64,000 bases of DNA, from positions 1 to 64,000 of the forward strand of contig JBCBZK010000003.1 of NCBI GenBank assembly GCA_039815365.1. The letters run 5' to 3'. Positions 16,214 through 25,173 of this stretch are shown here, one piece after another. Source of the stretch: CALBPI01 sp039815365. GTDB lineage: Bacteria; Pseudomonadota; Gammaproteobacteria; Steroidobacterales; Woeseiaceae. The translations under genes and the position numbers were made by a program. The stretch's first letter is position 1. Each line of letters opens with the position of its first letter. Below the pieces are notes generated by a model. That model worked only from the letters and a program-made list of their open reading frames with translations. It made no database searches and was not told the DNA's origin.

Positions 16214-17248
16214 ATGAAACCAAACAAACCGACATCACGCGACATTGCCTATATGGCGGGTGTTTCGCAGGCGACTGTGTCGCGGGCACTACGCGGCAGC
16301 CCGGAAGTCAAACCGGAGACGCGGAAACGAATCCTCGAGGTCGCCAAAGAGCTGAACTATCGCGTCGATAAAAACGCTGCAGGGTTGCGTAGCCGCCAAT
16401 CGCACACAATCGCGCTACTTTTGTTCGAAGACCGCACGACGGATGCATCGCAAATCAACCCGTTCTTTTTGTCTATGCTTGGCAGCATCGCGCGTGCGTC
16501 AGCAACTGCAGACTACGACCTGTTAGTATCGTTTCAGCAATTGAGTAATGACTGGCATTCTCGCTACGAAGCGAGTAGCCGCGCCGACGGCATCATTTTA
16601 TTGGGTTACGGCGACTATCTGACTTACGGCGAAAAGCTTGCCGCACTGGATGACGCCGGTGCCCATTACATGATCTGGGGTCCCGAACTCAACGGCCATC
16701 GCGGGCACTCGCTCGGCTGTGACAATCACAATGGCATGCGCCATGCCGTGAACCATTTGTTGTCGCTTGGTCGTCGTAACATCGCGTTCATCGGCAACGC
16801 ATCCGAGCGCTTTCCCGAATTCCGCCAACGCTATCTTGGCTACCAGGCGGCGCTGGCATCAGTCGGTATCGGCGCCGACCCAGAGCTGCACGCCGACGCA
16901 GACAATCAGGAAATCGCGGGCTATCTCGCCGTCAAACAACTGCTCGCGCATCAACGCGCGTTCGATGGTCTTGTTTGTGCCAGTGATCTGATCGCTATTG
17001 GCGCGCTGCGTGCGTTACAAGAAACCAACCATGCCGTGCCGGAAGACATCAGCCTGATCGGCTTCGACGATATCCCTGCAGCCACTTACGTCAATCCGGG
17101 GCTGACCACGGTGCGCCAGGACACCGTGACAGCCGGTCAAATCCTGGTTGAGAACCTGATCGCGCTAATCGAAGACAGACCTGTCAAATCCATGCTGATT
17201 GAGCCTCGGCTTGTCGTACGTCGCTCGTGCGGCGGTCACCCGCACTAG
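16214..17248 (+). CDS. LacI family transcriptional regulator
   Basis: A 344-residue repressor. The LacI helix-turn-helix is at residues about 5-50 (SRDIAYMAGVSQATVSRAL, with the hinge helix near AGLRSRQSH). A periplasmic-binding-protein-like sugar domain follows to the end, with the conserved DLIAIGALRALQE and LIGFDDIPAATYVNPGLTTV blocks. The start at 16214 has GGAG upstream and opens directly into the HTH; a longer ORF adds 29 unlikely residues. It is convergent with two GH13 genes and an MFS transporter, so it probably controls maltodextrin use. A LacI-like palindrome lies at 22063-22076. Confidence 0.9.
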   Translation: MKPNKPTSRDIAYMAGVSQATVSRALRGSPEVKPETRKRILEVAKELNYRVDKNAAGLRSRQSHTIALLLFEDRTTDASQINPFFLSMLGSIARASATADYDLLVSFQQLSNDWHSRYEASSRADGIILLGYGDYLTYGEKLAALDDAGAHYMIWGPELNGHRGHSLGCDNHNGMRHAVNHLLSLGRRNIAFIGNASERFPEFRQRYLGYQAALASVGIGADPELHADADNQEIAGYLAVKQLLAHQRAFDGLVCASDLIAIGALRALQETNHAVPEDISLIGFDDIPAATYVNPGLTTVRQDTVTAGQILVENLIALIEDRPVKSMLIEPRLVVRRSCGGHPH

Positions 17249-17255
17249 CGCGTTT

Positions 17256-18674
17256 TTAGCGTGTGACAAACACCCGCCACTCCCATGGCGCAAGGGTCAA
17301 CGCGTTGTCGTCGGCGGAAAACACTCGGGCATCACCGGCAAACGCATCTGTGTAATCGCCCGCGAACGGCCCGTCGGTAAAGCGCACTTGCTGCAACGCA
17401 TCCGAAAAGTTAATCACAGCAAACACAGTCTGTCCGTTACGCGTGCGCGTAAAGCTCAGAACAGCAGCTGCCTGTGTATTTGGCACAGGCACCATGCGAC
17501 CACCATCACTGCCGTTGCCTAACGCCGGATGGCGGTGTTTGAGTGCGAACAGCTGTTGGTAGAGTGTGCCGATCGGGTGCTGCCGCCAGTCAATCGGGTC
17601 TTTGTCAAAAAACGCCAATCGTTTGGGGTTGCCTGCTTCCTGTCCGTTGTAGATGAGCGGCATCCCCTCGCCGACAACAGACAAGACGATCGCGCCTGGC
17701 AACCCGTCACCGAACATCTCAAACTGTGTACCGTCCCACGCATTTTTGTCGTGATTGCTCACGAACGTCATCCGGTAGGCATCAGCAGGAAAGGCACTTT
17801 CGTTCCATGAGTAATACACATAGAGCGCATCCATCGTGCCTTTGCCTGTCACAAGGTTGTGCACCGCGTCGAACCAGGTCCAGGCGTACGTGGCATCGAA
17901 AGCTTCAGCATGCAAATCGCGTGACTCCCACTCGGCAAGCATGAACACCGGTTTGATCGCGTCGAGCTGTTCGCGCACCGTGTTCCAAAAATCAACTGGC
18001 ACAAAGCCAGCAACATCACAACGATAGCCATCAATGTCCGCTTCGCGCACCCAATACTGCATCGCATCGCTCATGTAGCGTCGCAACGGTTCATGCTGAT
18101 AATCAAAGTTAATAATGTCAGACCAGTCCCACCAGGGTGTTGGACGAAAATTGCCGTCCCAATCGCGCTCGTACCATTCGGGGTGTTCCCTCACAAGCGC
18201 GTTGTCCCATGCCGTATGATTCGCAACCCAATCGAGAATGACGTACATGCCATGCGCATGCGCTTCGGCGACAAACGACTTCAAGTCGTTAAGCGTGCCG
18301 AACTCCGGATTGACCGCATAATAATCGCGAACAGCATACGGGCTGCCAAGCGTGCCTTTGCGCTTGCTCTGGCCAATCGGATGAATCGGCATCAGCCACA
18401 AAATATCCACACCAAGCTGTTGTAGACGTGGCAGCTCGGCCTCAGCCGCCTTGAAGGTTCCTGCGGCTGAAAACTGTCGCACGTTGATCTGATACAGCGT
18501 TGCGTTGCGAGCCCACTCCGGGTGTGTCAGGCGCACGTAAGGCTTTGGTGTGTGTGCTTGCATGTTTTCATGGACCTTCTGCGATGACATCGTCGAACAC
18601 CCGCCAAGACACACCAGCAAGAGTGTCAGCAACACCGCGCTACTGCGAGCAGCACCCACTGGAGTCGTGAACAT
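17256..18674 (-). CDS. GH13 alpha-amylase family lipoprotein
   Basis: A 472-residue glycoside hydrolase with a lipoprotein signal peptide: MFTTPVGAARSSAVLLTLLL followed by the lipobox VCLGGC. The (beta/alpha)8 catalytic domain shows the GH13 regions: YVILDWVANH (region I), GYRCDVAGFVP with the nucleophile Asp, FMLAEWES with the acid/base Glu, and VSNHDKNAW with the stabilising Asp. It would hydrolyse starch-derived oligosaccharides in the periplasm or at the outer membrane. The start 41 codons inside the longest ORF is chosen because it gives the lipobox peptide and lies 13 bases after the upstream gene. Third gene of the MFS-GH13-GH13 operon. Confidence 0.9.
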   Translation of the reverse strand: MFTTPVGAARSSAVLLTLLLVCLGGCSTMSSQKVHENMQAHTPKPYVRLTHPEWARNATLYQINVRQFSAAGTFKAAEAELPRLQQLGVDILWLMPIHPIGQSKRKGTLGSPYAVRDYYAVNPEFGTLNDLKSFVAEAHAHGMYVILDWVANHTAWDNALVREHPEWYERDWDGNFRPTPWWDWSDIINFDYQHEPLRRYMSDAMQYWVREADIDGYRCDVAGFVPVDFWNTVREQLDAIKPVFMLAEWESRDLHAEAFDATYAWTWFDAVHNLVTGKGTMDALYVYYSWNESAFPADAYRMTFVSNHDKNAWDGTQFEMFGDGLPGAIVLSVVGEGMPLIYNGQEAGNPKRLAFFDKDPIDWRQHPIGTLYQQLFALKHRHPALGNGSDGGRMVPVPNTQAAAVLSFTRTRNGQTVFAVINFSDALQQVRFTDGPFAGDYTDAFAGDARVFSADDNALTLAPWEWRVFVTR

Positions 18675-18687
18675 GCGGGATGACCCG

Positions 18688-20355
18688 CTAGCGATTTGCG
18701 GTGCGTTGCAAACGACGCAACGCCTTAAGCAGTTCGGCATCTGCAATCGGACCGTCGAACACGAACACGCGGACATCATTTGGCGCAACAATAGCATTCA
18801 GTGGCGACAAAGCAGCTTGTGTCATAGAACTGTCACGCTCTGACGCATCACGCCAACCGGTTGGATCGCCTGGGACCGCGATATCAAACGTTGCCGCACG
18901 ATCGCCCTTGTTGAGTAACACCAAAGCCATCTGCCGAATTTCATCGGTCTGCAATACACGCAAGAATGCAGCGCGATGATCCTCCAGCAACAGATTCACC
19001 TGCAGCCCACGTTGCAAGGCAGGCAGCGCTTGGCGCAAATGTGCAATGCGGGCGAGACGTTCACGCACGACGCTAGTCTTGGCAACGGTGATGTTGTCGG
19101 TACCGAAATAGTCACGGTTCCCGGCGTGCTCCTGACGACCGGCACGAAAGCCGATTTCTGACCCGTAGTAAACCACCGGTATGCCTCGGGATGTGAACAA
19201 CCAATTGTTAGCGTTGATAAAGCCTTGTGGGTCAGCGTCAAGTCGCGGCATGTCGTGGTTATCGTAAAAGCTCATCAACTCATACGGATTCTGGTACACC
19301 TGATCATCCAGATGCAGGACGTCAGACATCAGCTCGAACCCGGCGTCGCGGCTTCCGAATACGTCGCGCATGACTTTTTGCTGAGGAAAATCCAACACGC
19401 GGATTGCGCCGTTCTCAGGCAACGTATGCCGCGCAATACTGCTGGCTTCATAGTCAAAACTCTCGGCGAACATAAAATAACCCGGATAACGAGACCGGAT
19501 TTGCTCGGCGAATGCTGCCCAGAAGTGATCAGGCATGTGGCGAATCGTATCGATCCGAAACGCATCGGCGCCCTGCTCAATCCAATGGCTATAGGCGCGC
19601 ACAAAATAGTCCAGTACGGCCGGATTATTCTCATCAAGGTTTGACAGCTGCGCAATGTCTTCTTCACGCAAGAAGAACTCATGCAACGGCTCGTCATCAC
19701 GCAATGCGTCGGGCGACAGATTCATGTGATCAGCAACCAGCGTCCCGTCTTGATCATAGAGCTCCGCAAACATCGGTTGATCAACGGGCATTGAGAACGC
19801 CGGCGAACCGTGATTGCAGACAATATCCAGAACGACTTGCAGGTCTTGCGCGTGCAGTGCGTCGGCCAGATCCGAGAATTCAAAACCATCCGAGACCAGA
19901 TGCTCATCCTCGACGAAGAAATTAACACCCCAATACCCGTGATAGCCGGTCTTGCCTTTGTCGGCAAAAAAACCCTCGCCGAGTGCTTGCCCGCCAGAGA
20001 ATGCTTCGTCCGGATTCTCAACCACAGGTGTCAACCAGACCGCCGTGAAACCCATGTCCGCGATGTAGCTCGCCTGATCAGCAAGACCCCGGAAATCGCC
20101 GCCGAGATAACCAATGTTGCCGTGCCCACCATCCGGGTGCGCCACAGGGCGATCAAACGTTGCAAACTCGCCGCCCTGCGCTTCGTAATTGTTCAGCGGG
20201 TCTCCATCGACAAAACGATCCGTCACAACGAAGTACACCGCATCGCTCGCGAACGGCAGTTCCGTACCAATGAAACGCTCCGGTTGTGTCGGCGCACCGG
20301 CACAACCGCTGATCCATCCGAACACCAAACACAGCACGATCACATGACGATTCAT
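18688..20355 (-). CDS. GH13 alpha-amylase / cyclomaltodextrinase-like lipoprotein
   Basis: A 555-residue hydrolase with a short lipoprotein signal peptide (VLCLVFGWISGC, lipid-modified Cys18). GH13 motifs: LQVVLDIVCNHGSPAF, DAFRIDTIRHMPDHFW (nucleophile Asp), GYFMFAESFDY (Glu) and MSFYDNHDMPRLDADPQ (Asp). The early segment DAVYFVVTDRFVDGDPLNNY resembles secreted alpha-amylases and CGTase-like enzymes acting on long maltodextrins. A C-terminal beta domain follows. Its ATG overlaps the MFS stop in ATGA, so the two are translationally coupled. It probably produces the oligosaccharide taken in by the transporter. Confidence 0.9.
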   Translation of the reverse strand: MNRHVIVLCLVFGWISGCAGAPTQPERFIGTELPFASDAVYFVVTDRFVDGDPLNNYEAQGGEFATFDRPVAHPDGGHGNIGYLGGDFRGLADQASYIADMGFTAVWLTPVVENPDEAFSGGQALGEGFFADKGKTGYHGYWGVNFFVEDEHLVSDGFEFSDLADALHAQDLQVVLDIVCNHGSPAFSMPVDQPMFAELYDQDGTLVADHMNLSPDALRDDEPLHEFFLREEDIAQLSNLDENNPAVLDYFVRAYSHWIEQGADAFRIDTIRHMPDHFWAAFAEQIRSRYPGYFMFAESFDYEASSIARHTLPENGAIRVLDFPQQKVMRDVFGSRDAGFELMSDVLHLDDQVYQNPYELMSFYDNHDMPRLDADPQGFINANNWLFTSRGIPVVYYGSEIGFRAGRQEHAGNRDYFGTDNITVAKTSVVRERLARIAHLRQALPALQRGLQVNLLLEDHRAAFLRVLQTDEIRQMALVLLNKGDRAATFDIAVPGDPTGWRDASERDSSMTQAALSPLNAIVAPNDVRVFVFDGPIADAELLKALRRLQRTANR

Positions 20356-21857
20356 CCTGCAGGCTCCGCATCTTTGTCAACCAGCAAGACAGTGAATCCG
20401 GCAATAATCATTGACCCACCGCCAATAACGATGCCAAACATTGCATCGTTTGCGAACAAGTCTCTGACTAACAAACCCAGAATACTCGCCGCAACTAACT
20501 GCGGAATCACGATGAAGAAATTGAAAATACCCATATAGATACCCAATTTTCGCAACGGTAAGGTATTTGTCAGCAATGCATACGGCAGGGACAAAATAGA
20601 CGCCCATGCGATACCGACACCCACCATTGATACCAGTAGCCACACAGGGTCAGTGATAAAGTAAAAACTGATCAAACCAACGCCACCAAGACACAGATTG
20701 ATCAGGTGACATACACGACAACCAAGCCGCCCTGCCATTCTTGGGATGGCGATCGCCGCCAACGCCGCGAAACCATTGTAGGCACCGAACAACACACCAA
20801 CCCAATCGGCGCCTTCGTTATACGCAAGTGACGCCGGATCTGTCGCGCCGAAATGAAAACTGGTCACTGCCGACGTGCCATAAATCCACATAGCAAACAG
20901 CGCGAACCAGGAAAAAAACTGCACAACAGCCAGTTGCTTCATCGCGCGTGGCATATTGAACAAGTCGGTGACGACCTCGACAACGCCATTGTCAACCGCG
21001 CCTCGCGCCTGCAGCGCAGCGGTAACCCACTGCAACACACCAAACGCGGTGACCATCCCGCCGAGAATGTAGAGCTGCTGGTCCAGACCACTCAAGACCA
21101 CCCAGGCAAGCAGCGCGATCCCAACCAACAGACAAATACCGCCATCACGCCAATACGCCGAAACAGCGCGAACGATGTGTTGATGTTTGCCGGCATCCGC
21201 CTGTGCGGCCGCTTCAAAACGCGCCACTTGTTCTGGCGTGTACTCTTTTGTGGTGATGACAGTCCAGAGCACCGCCAGAAAGAACGCGGCGGCGCCAAGA
21301 TAAAAGCTCCACTTAACGGCATCGGGTACCTGACCGTCGACTGGCACACTGACAACGCCGAACCAATTCGTGAACATCCATGGCAACGCGGACGCGACAA
21401 TGGCGCCAATACCGATGAAAAAGCTCTGCATTGCAAAGCCGCTGGTACGCTGCGGCTCCGGCAACATATCGCCGACAAAGGCACGAAACGGCTCCATCGA
21501 CACGTTGATGCTTGCATCCATAATCCACAACATCCCCGCGGCGAACCACAAGGTCGGCGAATTGGGCATTGCGATCAATGCGGCGGAAGCCAGAATGGCA
21601 CCAACGAGAAAATACGGTCTGCGCCGCCCGAGTCGCGTCCAGGTGCGATCACTGAAATAGCCAACAATCGGCTGGACAATTAGACCCGTCAGTGGAGCGG
21701 CCACCCAAAGGATAGGTAGCTCATCAACACTAGCGCCGAGCGTCTGGAAAATTCGGCTGACGTTGGCATTCTGTAACGCGAAACCAAACTGGATACCCAG
21801 AAAGCCGAAACACATGTTCCAGATTTGCCAAAAACTCAATCGCGGTTTGTGCTGCAT
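20352..21857 (-). CDS. MFS (SLC45/GPH-like) sugar transporter, probably maltose/maltodextrin
   Basis: A 501-residue transporter with about 12 membrane helices. It starts MQHKPRLSFWQIWNMCFGFL, typical of the bacterial maltose/sucrose MFS group, and carries the loop motif GYFSDRTWTRLGRRRP between helices 2 and 3. The inner loop after helix 6 is long and charged. The start at 21857 has GGGGGG upstream; a longer frame adds 22 poor residues. First gene of the operon with two GH13 lipoproteins. The divergent malQ and nearby LacI regulator support maltodextrin transport, probably with a proton. Confidence 0.87.
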   Translation of the reverse strand: MQHKPRLSFWQIWNMCFGFLGIQFGFALQNANVSRIFQTLGASVDELPILWVAAPLTGLIVQPIVGYFSDRTWTRLGRRRPYFLVGAILASAALIAMPNSPTLWFAAGMLWIMDASINVSMEPFRAFVGDMLPEPQRTSGFAMQSFFIGIGAIVASALPWMFTNWFGVVSVPVDGQVPDAVKWSFYLGAAAFFLAVLWTVITTKEYTPEQVARFEAAAQADAGKHQHIVRAVSAYWRDGGICLLVGIALLAWVVLSGLDQQLYILGGMVTAFGVLQWVTAALQARGAVDNGVVEVVTDLFNMPRAMKQLAVVQFFSWFALFAMWIYGTSAVTSFHFGATDPASLAYNEGADWVGVLFGAYNGFAALAAIAIPRMAGRLGCRVCHLINLCLGGVGLISFYFITDPVWLLVSMVGVGIAWASILSLPYALLTNTLPLRKLGIYMGIFNFFIVIPQLVAASILGLLVRDLFANDAMFGIVIGGGSMIIAGFTVLLVDKDAEPAG

Positions 21858-21901
21858 GGTCAGTCCCCCCAGACCGTGGCACGATATTATCCCGCCTTGA
21901 T

Positions 21902-21920
21902 GCCACACACGACGTGTGGC
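21902..21920. promoter_or_regulatory. perfect inverted repeat upstream of the MFS operon
   Basis: GCCACAC-ACGAC-GTGTGGC, with seven-base perfect arms, lies 45 bases upstream of the transporter start. It could be a regulator site, for example for the local LacI protein, or a leader hairpin. It has no T-tract, so a terminator is unlikely. Confidence 0.45.
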
Positions 21921-22062
21921 CACAAATGAATACGATTACAACGTGAGCATCGACACGCAGCTCTAAGCTGTCCGCCAAACGTCGTGCAAAAAGTGTACAG
22001 AAGATCGTGTTGCCCCGCGTTTGACCGTGTCTGTTTTGTCACGACCCGATGACTCAATCGGT

Positions 22063-22076
22063 TGCATACGTATTCA
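22063..22076. promoter_or_regulatory. candidate LacI-type operator between the transporter and malQ
   Basis: TGCATACGTATTCA is a 14-base palindrome with 12 of 14 positions symmetric around a central CG, as is common for LacI-family operators. It lies in the 385-base divergent gap. A half site, TGAATACG, occurs at 21927-21934. Assignment to the local LacI protein is inference. Confidence 0.4.
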
Positions 22077-22242
22077 TCGTGCGAACACGTTTCCACGTCA
22101 CGACGTTGTCTGTAATCTGTGTTTCAGGCTTACGGCAACAGCGACCGGCAGGGCGATCTCGACATCCGTCAAATCACTGCTGCAATACGCAATTGCACCG
22201 CTGTAAGCATCTCGACCGTGGGGCGGTCACGAAGGGCACACT

Positions 22243-23811
22243 ATGCAAGCGAAAGCACATCAGTCGGGCGGCGCTGCGACGATAGAACAACAAAATCAGC
22301 CGCTACAGGCACTGCGATTTGCCGGCGTGTGCATGCACCTGACATCGCTACCGGGACCCAATGGTGTTGGCGAGCTGGGCGAGCATGCGCACCGTTTCGT
22401 TGATCAGCTGGCGGAAGCCGGATTAAACGTATGGCAATTTTTGCCGACGGGCCCAACCGCTTACGGAGACTCGCCCTACCAACCTTTGTCTGCCTATGCC
22501 GGCAACCCTATCCTCGTGTGCGTTGACGAGCTTGTTGCGCTTGGCCTGTTAGCGCCCGCTGACACAGCATCGCTGCACGAGTTGCCAGTAAGTTGCACAG
22601 ACTACGGCCCGGTGATCTGCGCGAAAACCCGCTTGCTCAAGCAAGCGGCAGATCGTTTTGCCCAATGGCGTGATCATCCACTACAAAGTGCGTTCGGTGA
22701 GTTCGTAGCGGAATACGATGCATCGTGGCTACACGACTATGCGTTGTTTCGCGCGTTAAAGACCCGTCACGGTGAGCGCCCTTGGACGGAATGGGAGCAA
22801 CGCTACCGACAACGAGATGCCGAGGCACTCGCGCAAGTCAGCGTTGATGATGCCGGTGCGCTGCACGCCATCAAGTTTACCCAGTTCATGTTTTACCGGC
22901 AGTGGGCTGCACTGCGTCAACACGCAGCACAGCGTGGCGTTGTTCTTTTTGGCGATATGCCAATCTACATAGCACTCGACTGTGCGGATGCCTGGGCCAA
23001 TGGCGATCTGCTGCGCATTGACGAGAACGGCGTACCGGGTCACGTCGCCGGTGTTCCGCCCGACTATTTCAGCGAAGACGGCCAGCTCTGGGGCAACCCG
23101 CTGTATGACTGGGACTATCATCGCGCAACGCAATTCGCGTGGTGGATCGCAAGAATGCGACACACGTTGTCGATGGTCGATATCGTTCGCATTGACCATT
23201 TCCGCGGCTTTGAGGCTTTCTGGGCCGTGCCGTATGGCGCACCGACTGCAAAAGACGGCGCCTGGGAACCAGGCCCGGCAGACGCCGTGTTTGACGCCAT
23301 GCGCGAAGCGTTAGGCGAACTACCTATTGTTGCCGAGGATCTTGGCGCGATCACACCTGCTGTCGATGAACTGCGTATGCGCCAACGGATGCCCGGCATG
23401 GCTGTCTTGCAGTTCATGATCGGTGATCACCAGTTTGACGCCACACACATTACGAACGACTCAGTCGCCTACACAGGCACGCACGACAACGACACGACAG
23501 TCGGTTGGTTTCACGGCGGCCCGGGCGATGTTCGCACCGCAGACCAAATCGCGAGCGATCAGCACCACACACTCAGTAAAACCGGCAGTTCTCATGATGA
23601 CGTGCACTGGGGGCTGATCAATACCGCTTTACATAGTGCAGCCTGTCTGGCGATCGTTCCGATGCAAGACTTTCTTGGCCTCGGTTCTCAAGCTCGGTTC
23701 AATACGCCAGGCAACCCGGCGGATAACTGGCGCTGGCGCTTGGGCGAAGGGGATTTCGATGCACCTCTGCGCCAGCGAATTCTTGATGCGGTGCGCGCCG
23801 CCGGTCGGTAG
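22243..23811 (+). CDS. malQ: 4-alpha-glucanotransferase
   Basis: A 522-residue GH77 enzyme that disproportionates maltodextrins, releasing glucose and making longer chains for GlgP. Early family motif: MHLTSLPGPNGVGELG (residues about 31-46), then NVWQFLPTGPTAYGDSPYQP. Catalytic positions: RIDHFRGFEAFWAVP (nucleophile Asp), PIVAEDLGAITP (Glu) and YTGTHDNDTTVGWF (Asp). The first 25 residues are unstructured. It is divergent from the MFS operon and 74 bases upstream of glgC, so it may be read with the glycogen genes or from its own promoter. Confidence 0.94.
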   Translation: MQAKAHQSGGAATIEQQNQPLQALRFAGVCMHLTSLPGPNGVGELGEHAHRFVDQLAEAGLNVWQFLPTGPTAYGDSPYQPLSAYAGNPILVCVDELVALGLLAPADTASLHELPVSCTDYGPVICAKTRLLKQAADRFAQWRDHPLQSAFGEFVAEYDASWLHDYALFRALKTRHGERPWTEWEQRYRQRDAEALAQVSVDDAGALHAIKFTQFMFYRQWAALRQHAAQRGVVLFGDMPIYIALDCADAWANGDLLRIDENGVPGHVAGVPPDYFSEDGQLWGNPLYDWDYHRATQFAWWIARMRHTLSMVDIVRIDHFRGFEAFWAVPYGAPTAKDGAWEPGPADAVFDAMREALGELPIVAEDLGAITPAVDELRMRQRMPGMAVLQFMIGDHQFDATHITNDSVAYTGTHDNDTTVGWFHGGPGDVRTADQIASDQHHTLSKTGSSHDDVHWGLINTALHSAACLAIVPMQDFLGLGSQARFNTPGNPADNWRWRLGEGDFDAPLRQRILDAVRAAGR

Positions 23812-23885
23812 CGCGGATCGACCTAAAGCACAGCTTCGTTTCGCGCTATGATCAACGCTCAACAATAATATCGGAGCGTGAGCGT

Positions 23886-25169
23886 ATGAGCGATTTACAT
23901 CAGTCTGAAGATGGACGTTTTGTCAGTCGCCTTACGCGTGAGACCCTCGCGCTGATACTCGCCGGTGGGCAAGGCTCGCGGTTGCGTGAGCTTACAACCT
24001 GGCGCGCCAAACCCGCGCTGTACTTCGGCGGCAAATTCCGCATCATCGACTTCCCGCTGTCCAATTGCTTCAATTCGGGCATTCGCCGCGTCGGCGTACT
24101 CACGCAATACAAAGCGCATTCCCTGATACGCCACCTGATCCGCAGCTGGGCTTCTCGTTATTCTGGCGAAAATGAATTCGTGGAAATCCTGCCGGCGTCA
24201 CAGCGTGTCGGCGGTGAGTGGTATCGCGGTACCGCAGATGCTGTTTATCAGAATCTCGACATTATTCGCACGCACGCACCGCGGCTTGTGCTGATTCTGG
24301 CTGGCGATCATGTTTACAAGATGGACTACGGCCCGCTGTTGGCGACGCACAGCGAGACTCTGGCGGACATGACGGTCTGTTGCCTTGAGGTGCCGGTCGA
24401 AGAAGCCGCAGGGGCGCTGGGCGTGATGACGGTCGATGCCGACGGCCGCGTCGTCGATTTCAATGAAAAACCGGCCGAACCGAGCGAAATCCCGGGTAAG
24501 CCGGGTTTCTGTCTGGCGTCGATGGGCAACTACGTGTTCAACACCGATTTCTTGTTCGAACAAACCATCAAAGACGCAGACGACCCAAAGACACAACACG
24601 ATTTTGGCAAGAACATTATTCCGTCCATCATCAATCAATATCGCGTTTACGCCTATCCGTTCCGCGACCCCGAATCCGGCGAGCAAGCCTACTGGCGCGA
24701 CGTCGGCACGCTACAAGCGTACTGGGAAGCCAACATGGAGTTAGTCAGCGTTGTGCCACAGCTGAACCTGTACGACAACGCGTGGCCGGTGAATACCATG
24801 CAAGCGCAATTGCCACCTGCCAAGTTTGTGCTGAATGATCCTGACCGGCGCGGTATCGCAACCAATTCGATGGTCTCTGGCGGTTGCGTGGTATCCGGGG
24901 CAGCACTCGATCGTTCGGTGTTGTTTTCCAACGTCCACGTCGAGTCGTACAGCAAGCTGAACAACTGTGTGGTGCTACCCGACGTGCGCATCGGCGAGCG
25001 TTGCCGGATCAACAAAGCAATTATCGATCGCGGCACCATTATCGCCGATGGCACAGTGATCGGTGAGGATCCTGCAGCCGACCGTGCGCGCGGCCTGCGC
25101 GTCACCGAAACCGGAATTACTCTGGTGACACCAGATATGCTCGGCCAGGAATTGCATTTCACACGTTAA
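23886..25169 (+). CDS. glgC: glucose-1-phosphate adenylyltransferase
   Basis: A 427-residue ADP-glucose pyrophosphorylase, the committed step of glycogen synthesis: ATP plus glucose-1-phosphate gives ADP-glucose and pyrophosphate. The N-terminal nucleotidyltransferase motif is LALILAGGQGSRLRELT, followed by KFRIIDFPLSNCFNSGI. NEKPAEP is the glucose-1-phosphate site, and a C-terminal left-handed beta-helix contains the hexapeptide-like CVVLPDVRIGERCRI. Length matches E. coli GlgC (431). GGAG precedes the ATG, and TATGAT at 23847-23852 could be a -10 box. First of five tightly packed glg genes. Confidence 0.95.
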   Translation: MSDLHQSEDGRFVSRLTRETLALILAGGQGSRLRELTTWRAKPALYFGGKFRIIDFPLSNCFNSGIRRVGVLTQYKAHSLIRHLIRSWASRYSGENEFVEILPASQRVGGEWYRGTADAVYQNLDIIRTHAPRLVLILAGDHVYKMDYGPLLATHSETLADMTVCCLEVPVEEAAGALGVMTVDADGRVVDFNEKPAEPSEIPGKPGFCLASMGNYVFNTDFLFEQTIKDADDPKTQHDFGKNIIPSIINQYRVYAYPFRDPESGEQAYWRDVGTLQAYWEANMELVSVVPQLNLYDNAWPVNTMQAQLPPAKFVLNDPDRRGIATNSMVSGGCVVSGAALDRSVLFSNVHVESYSKLNNCVVLPDVRIGERCRINKAIIDRGTIIADGTVIGEDPAADRARGLRVTETGITLVTPDMLGQELHFTR

Positions 25170-25173
25170 CGCC

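Noticed and set aside
20853..21683. 276-residue plus-strand ORF inside the MFS gene
   Set aside because: It is an antisense shadow of a clear transporter, full of Arg/His/Asn as expected from reading hydrophobic codons backwards.
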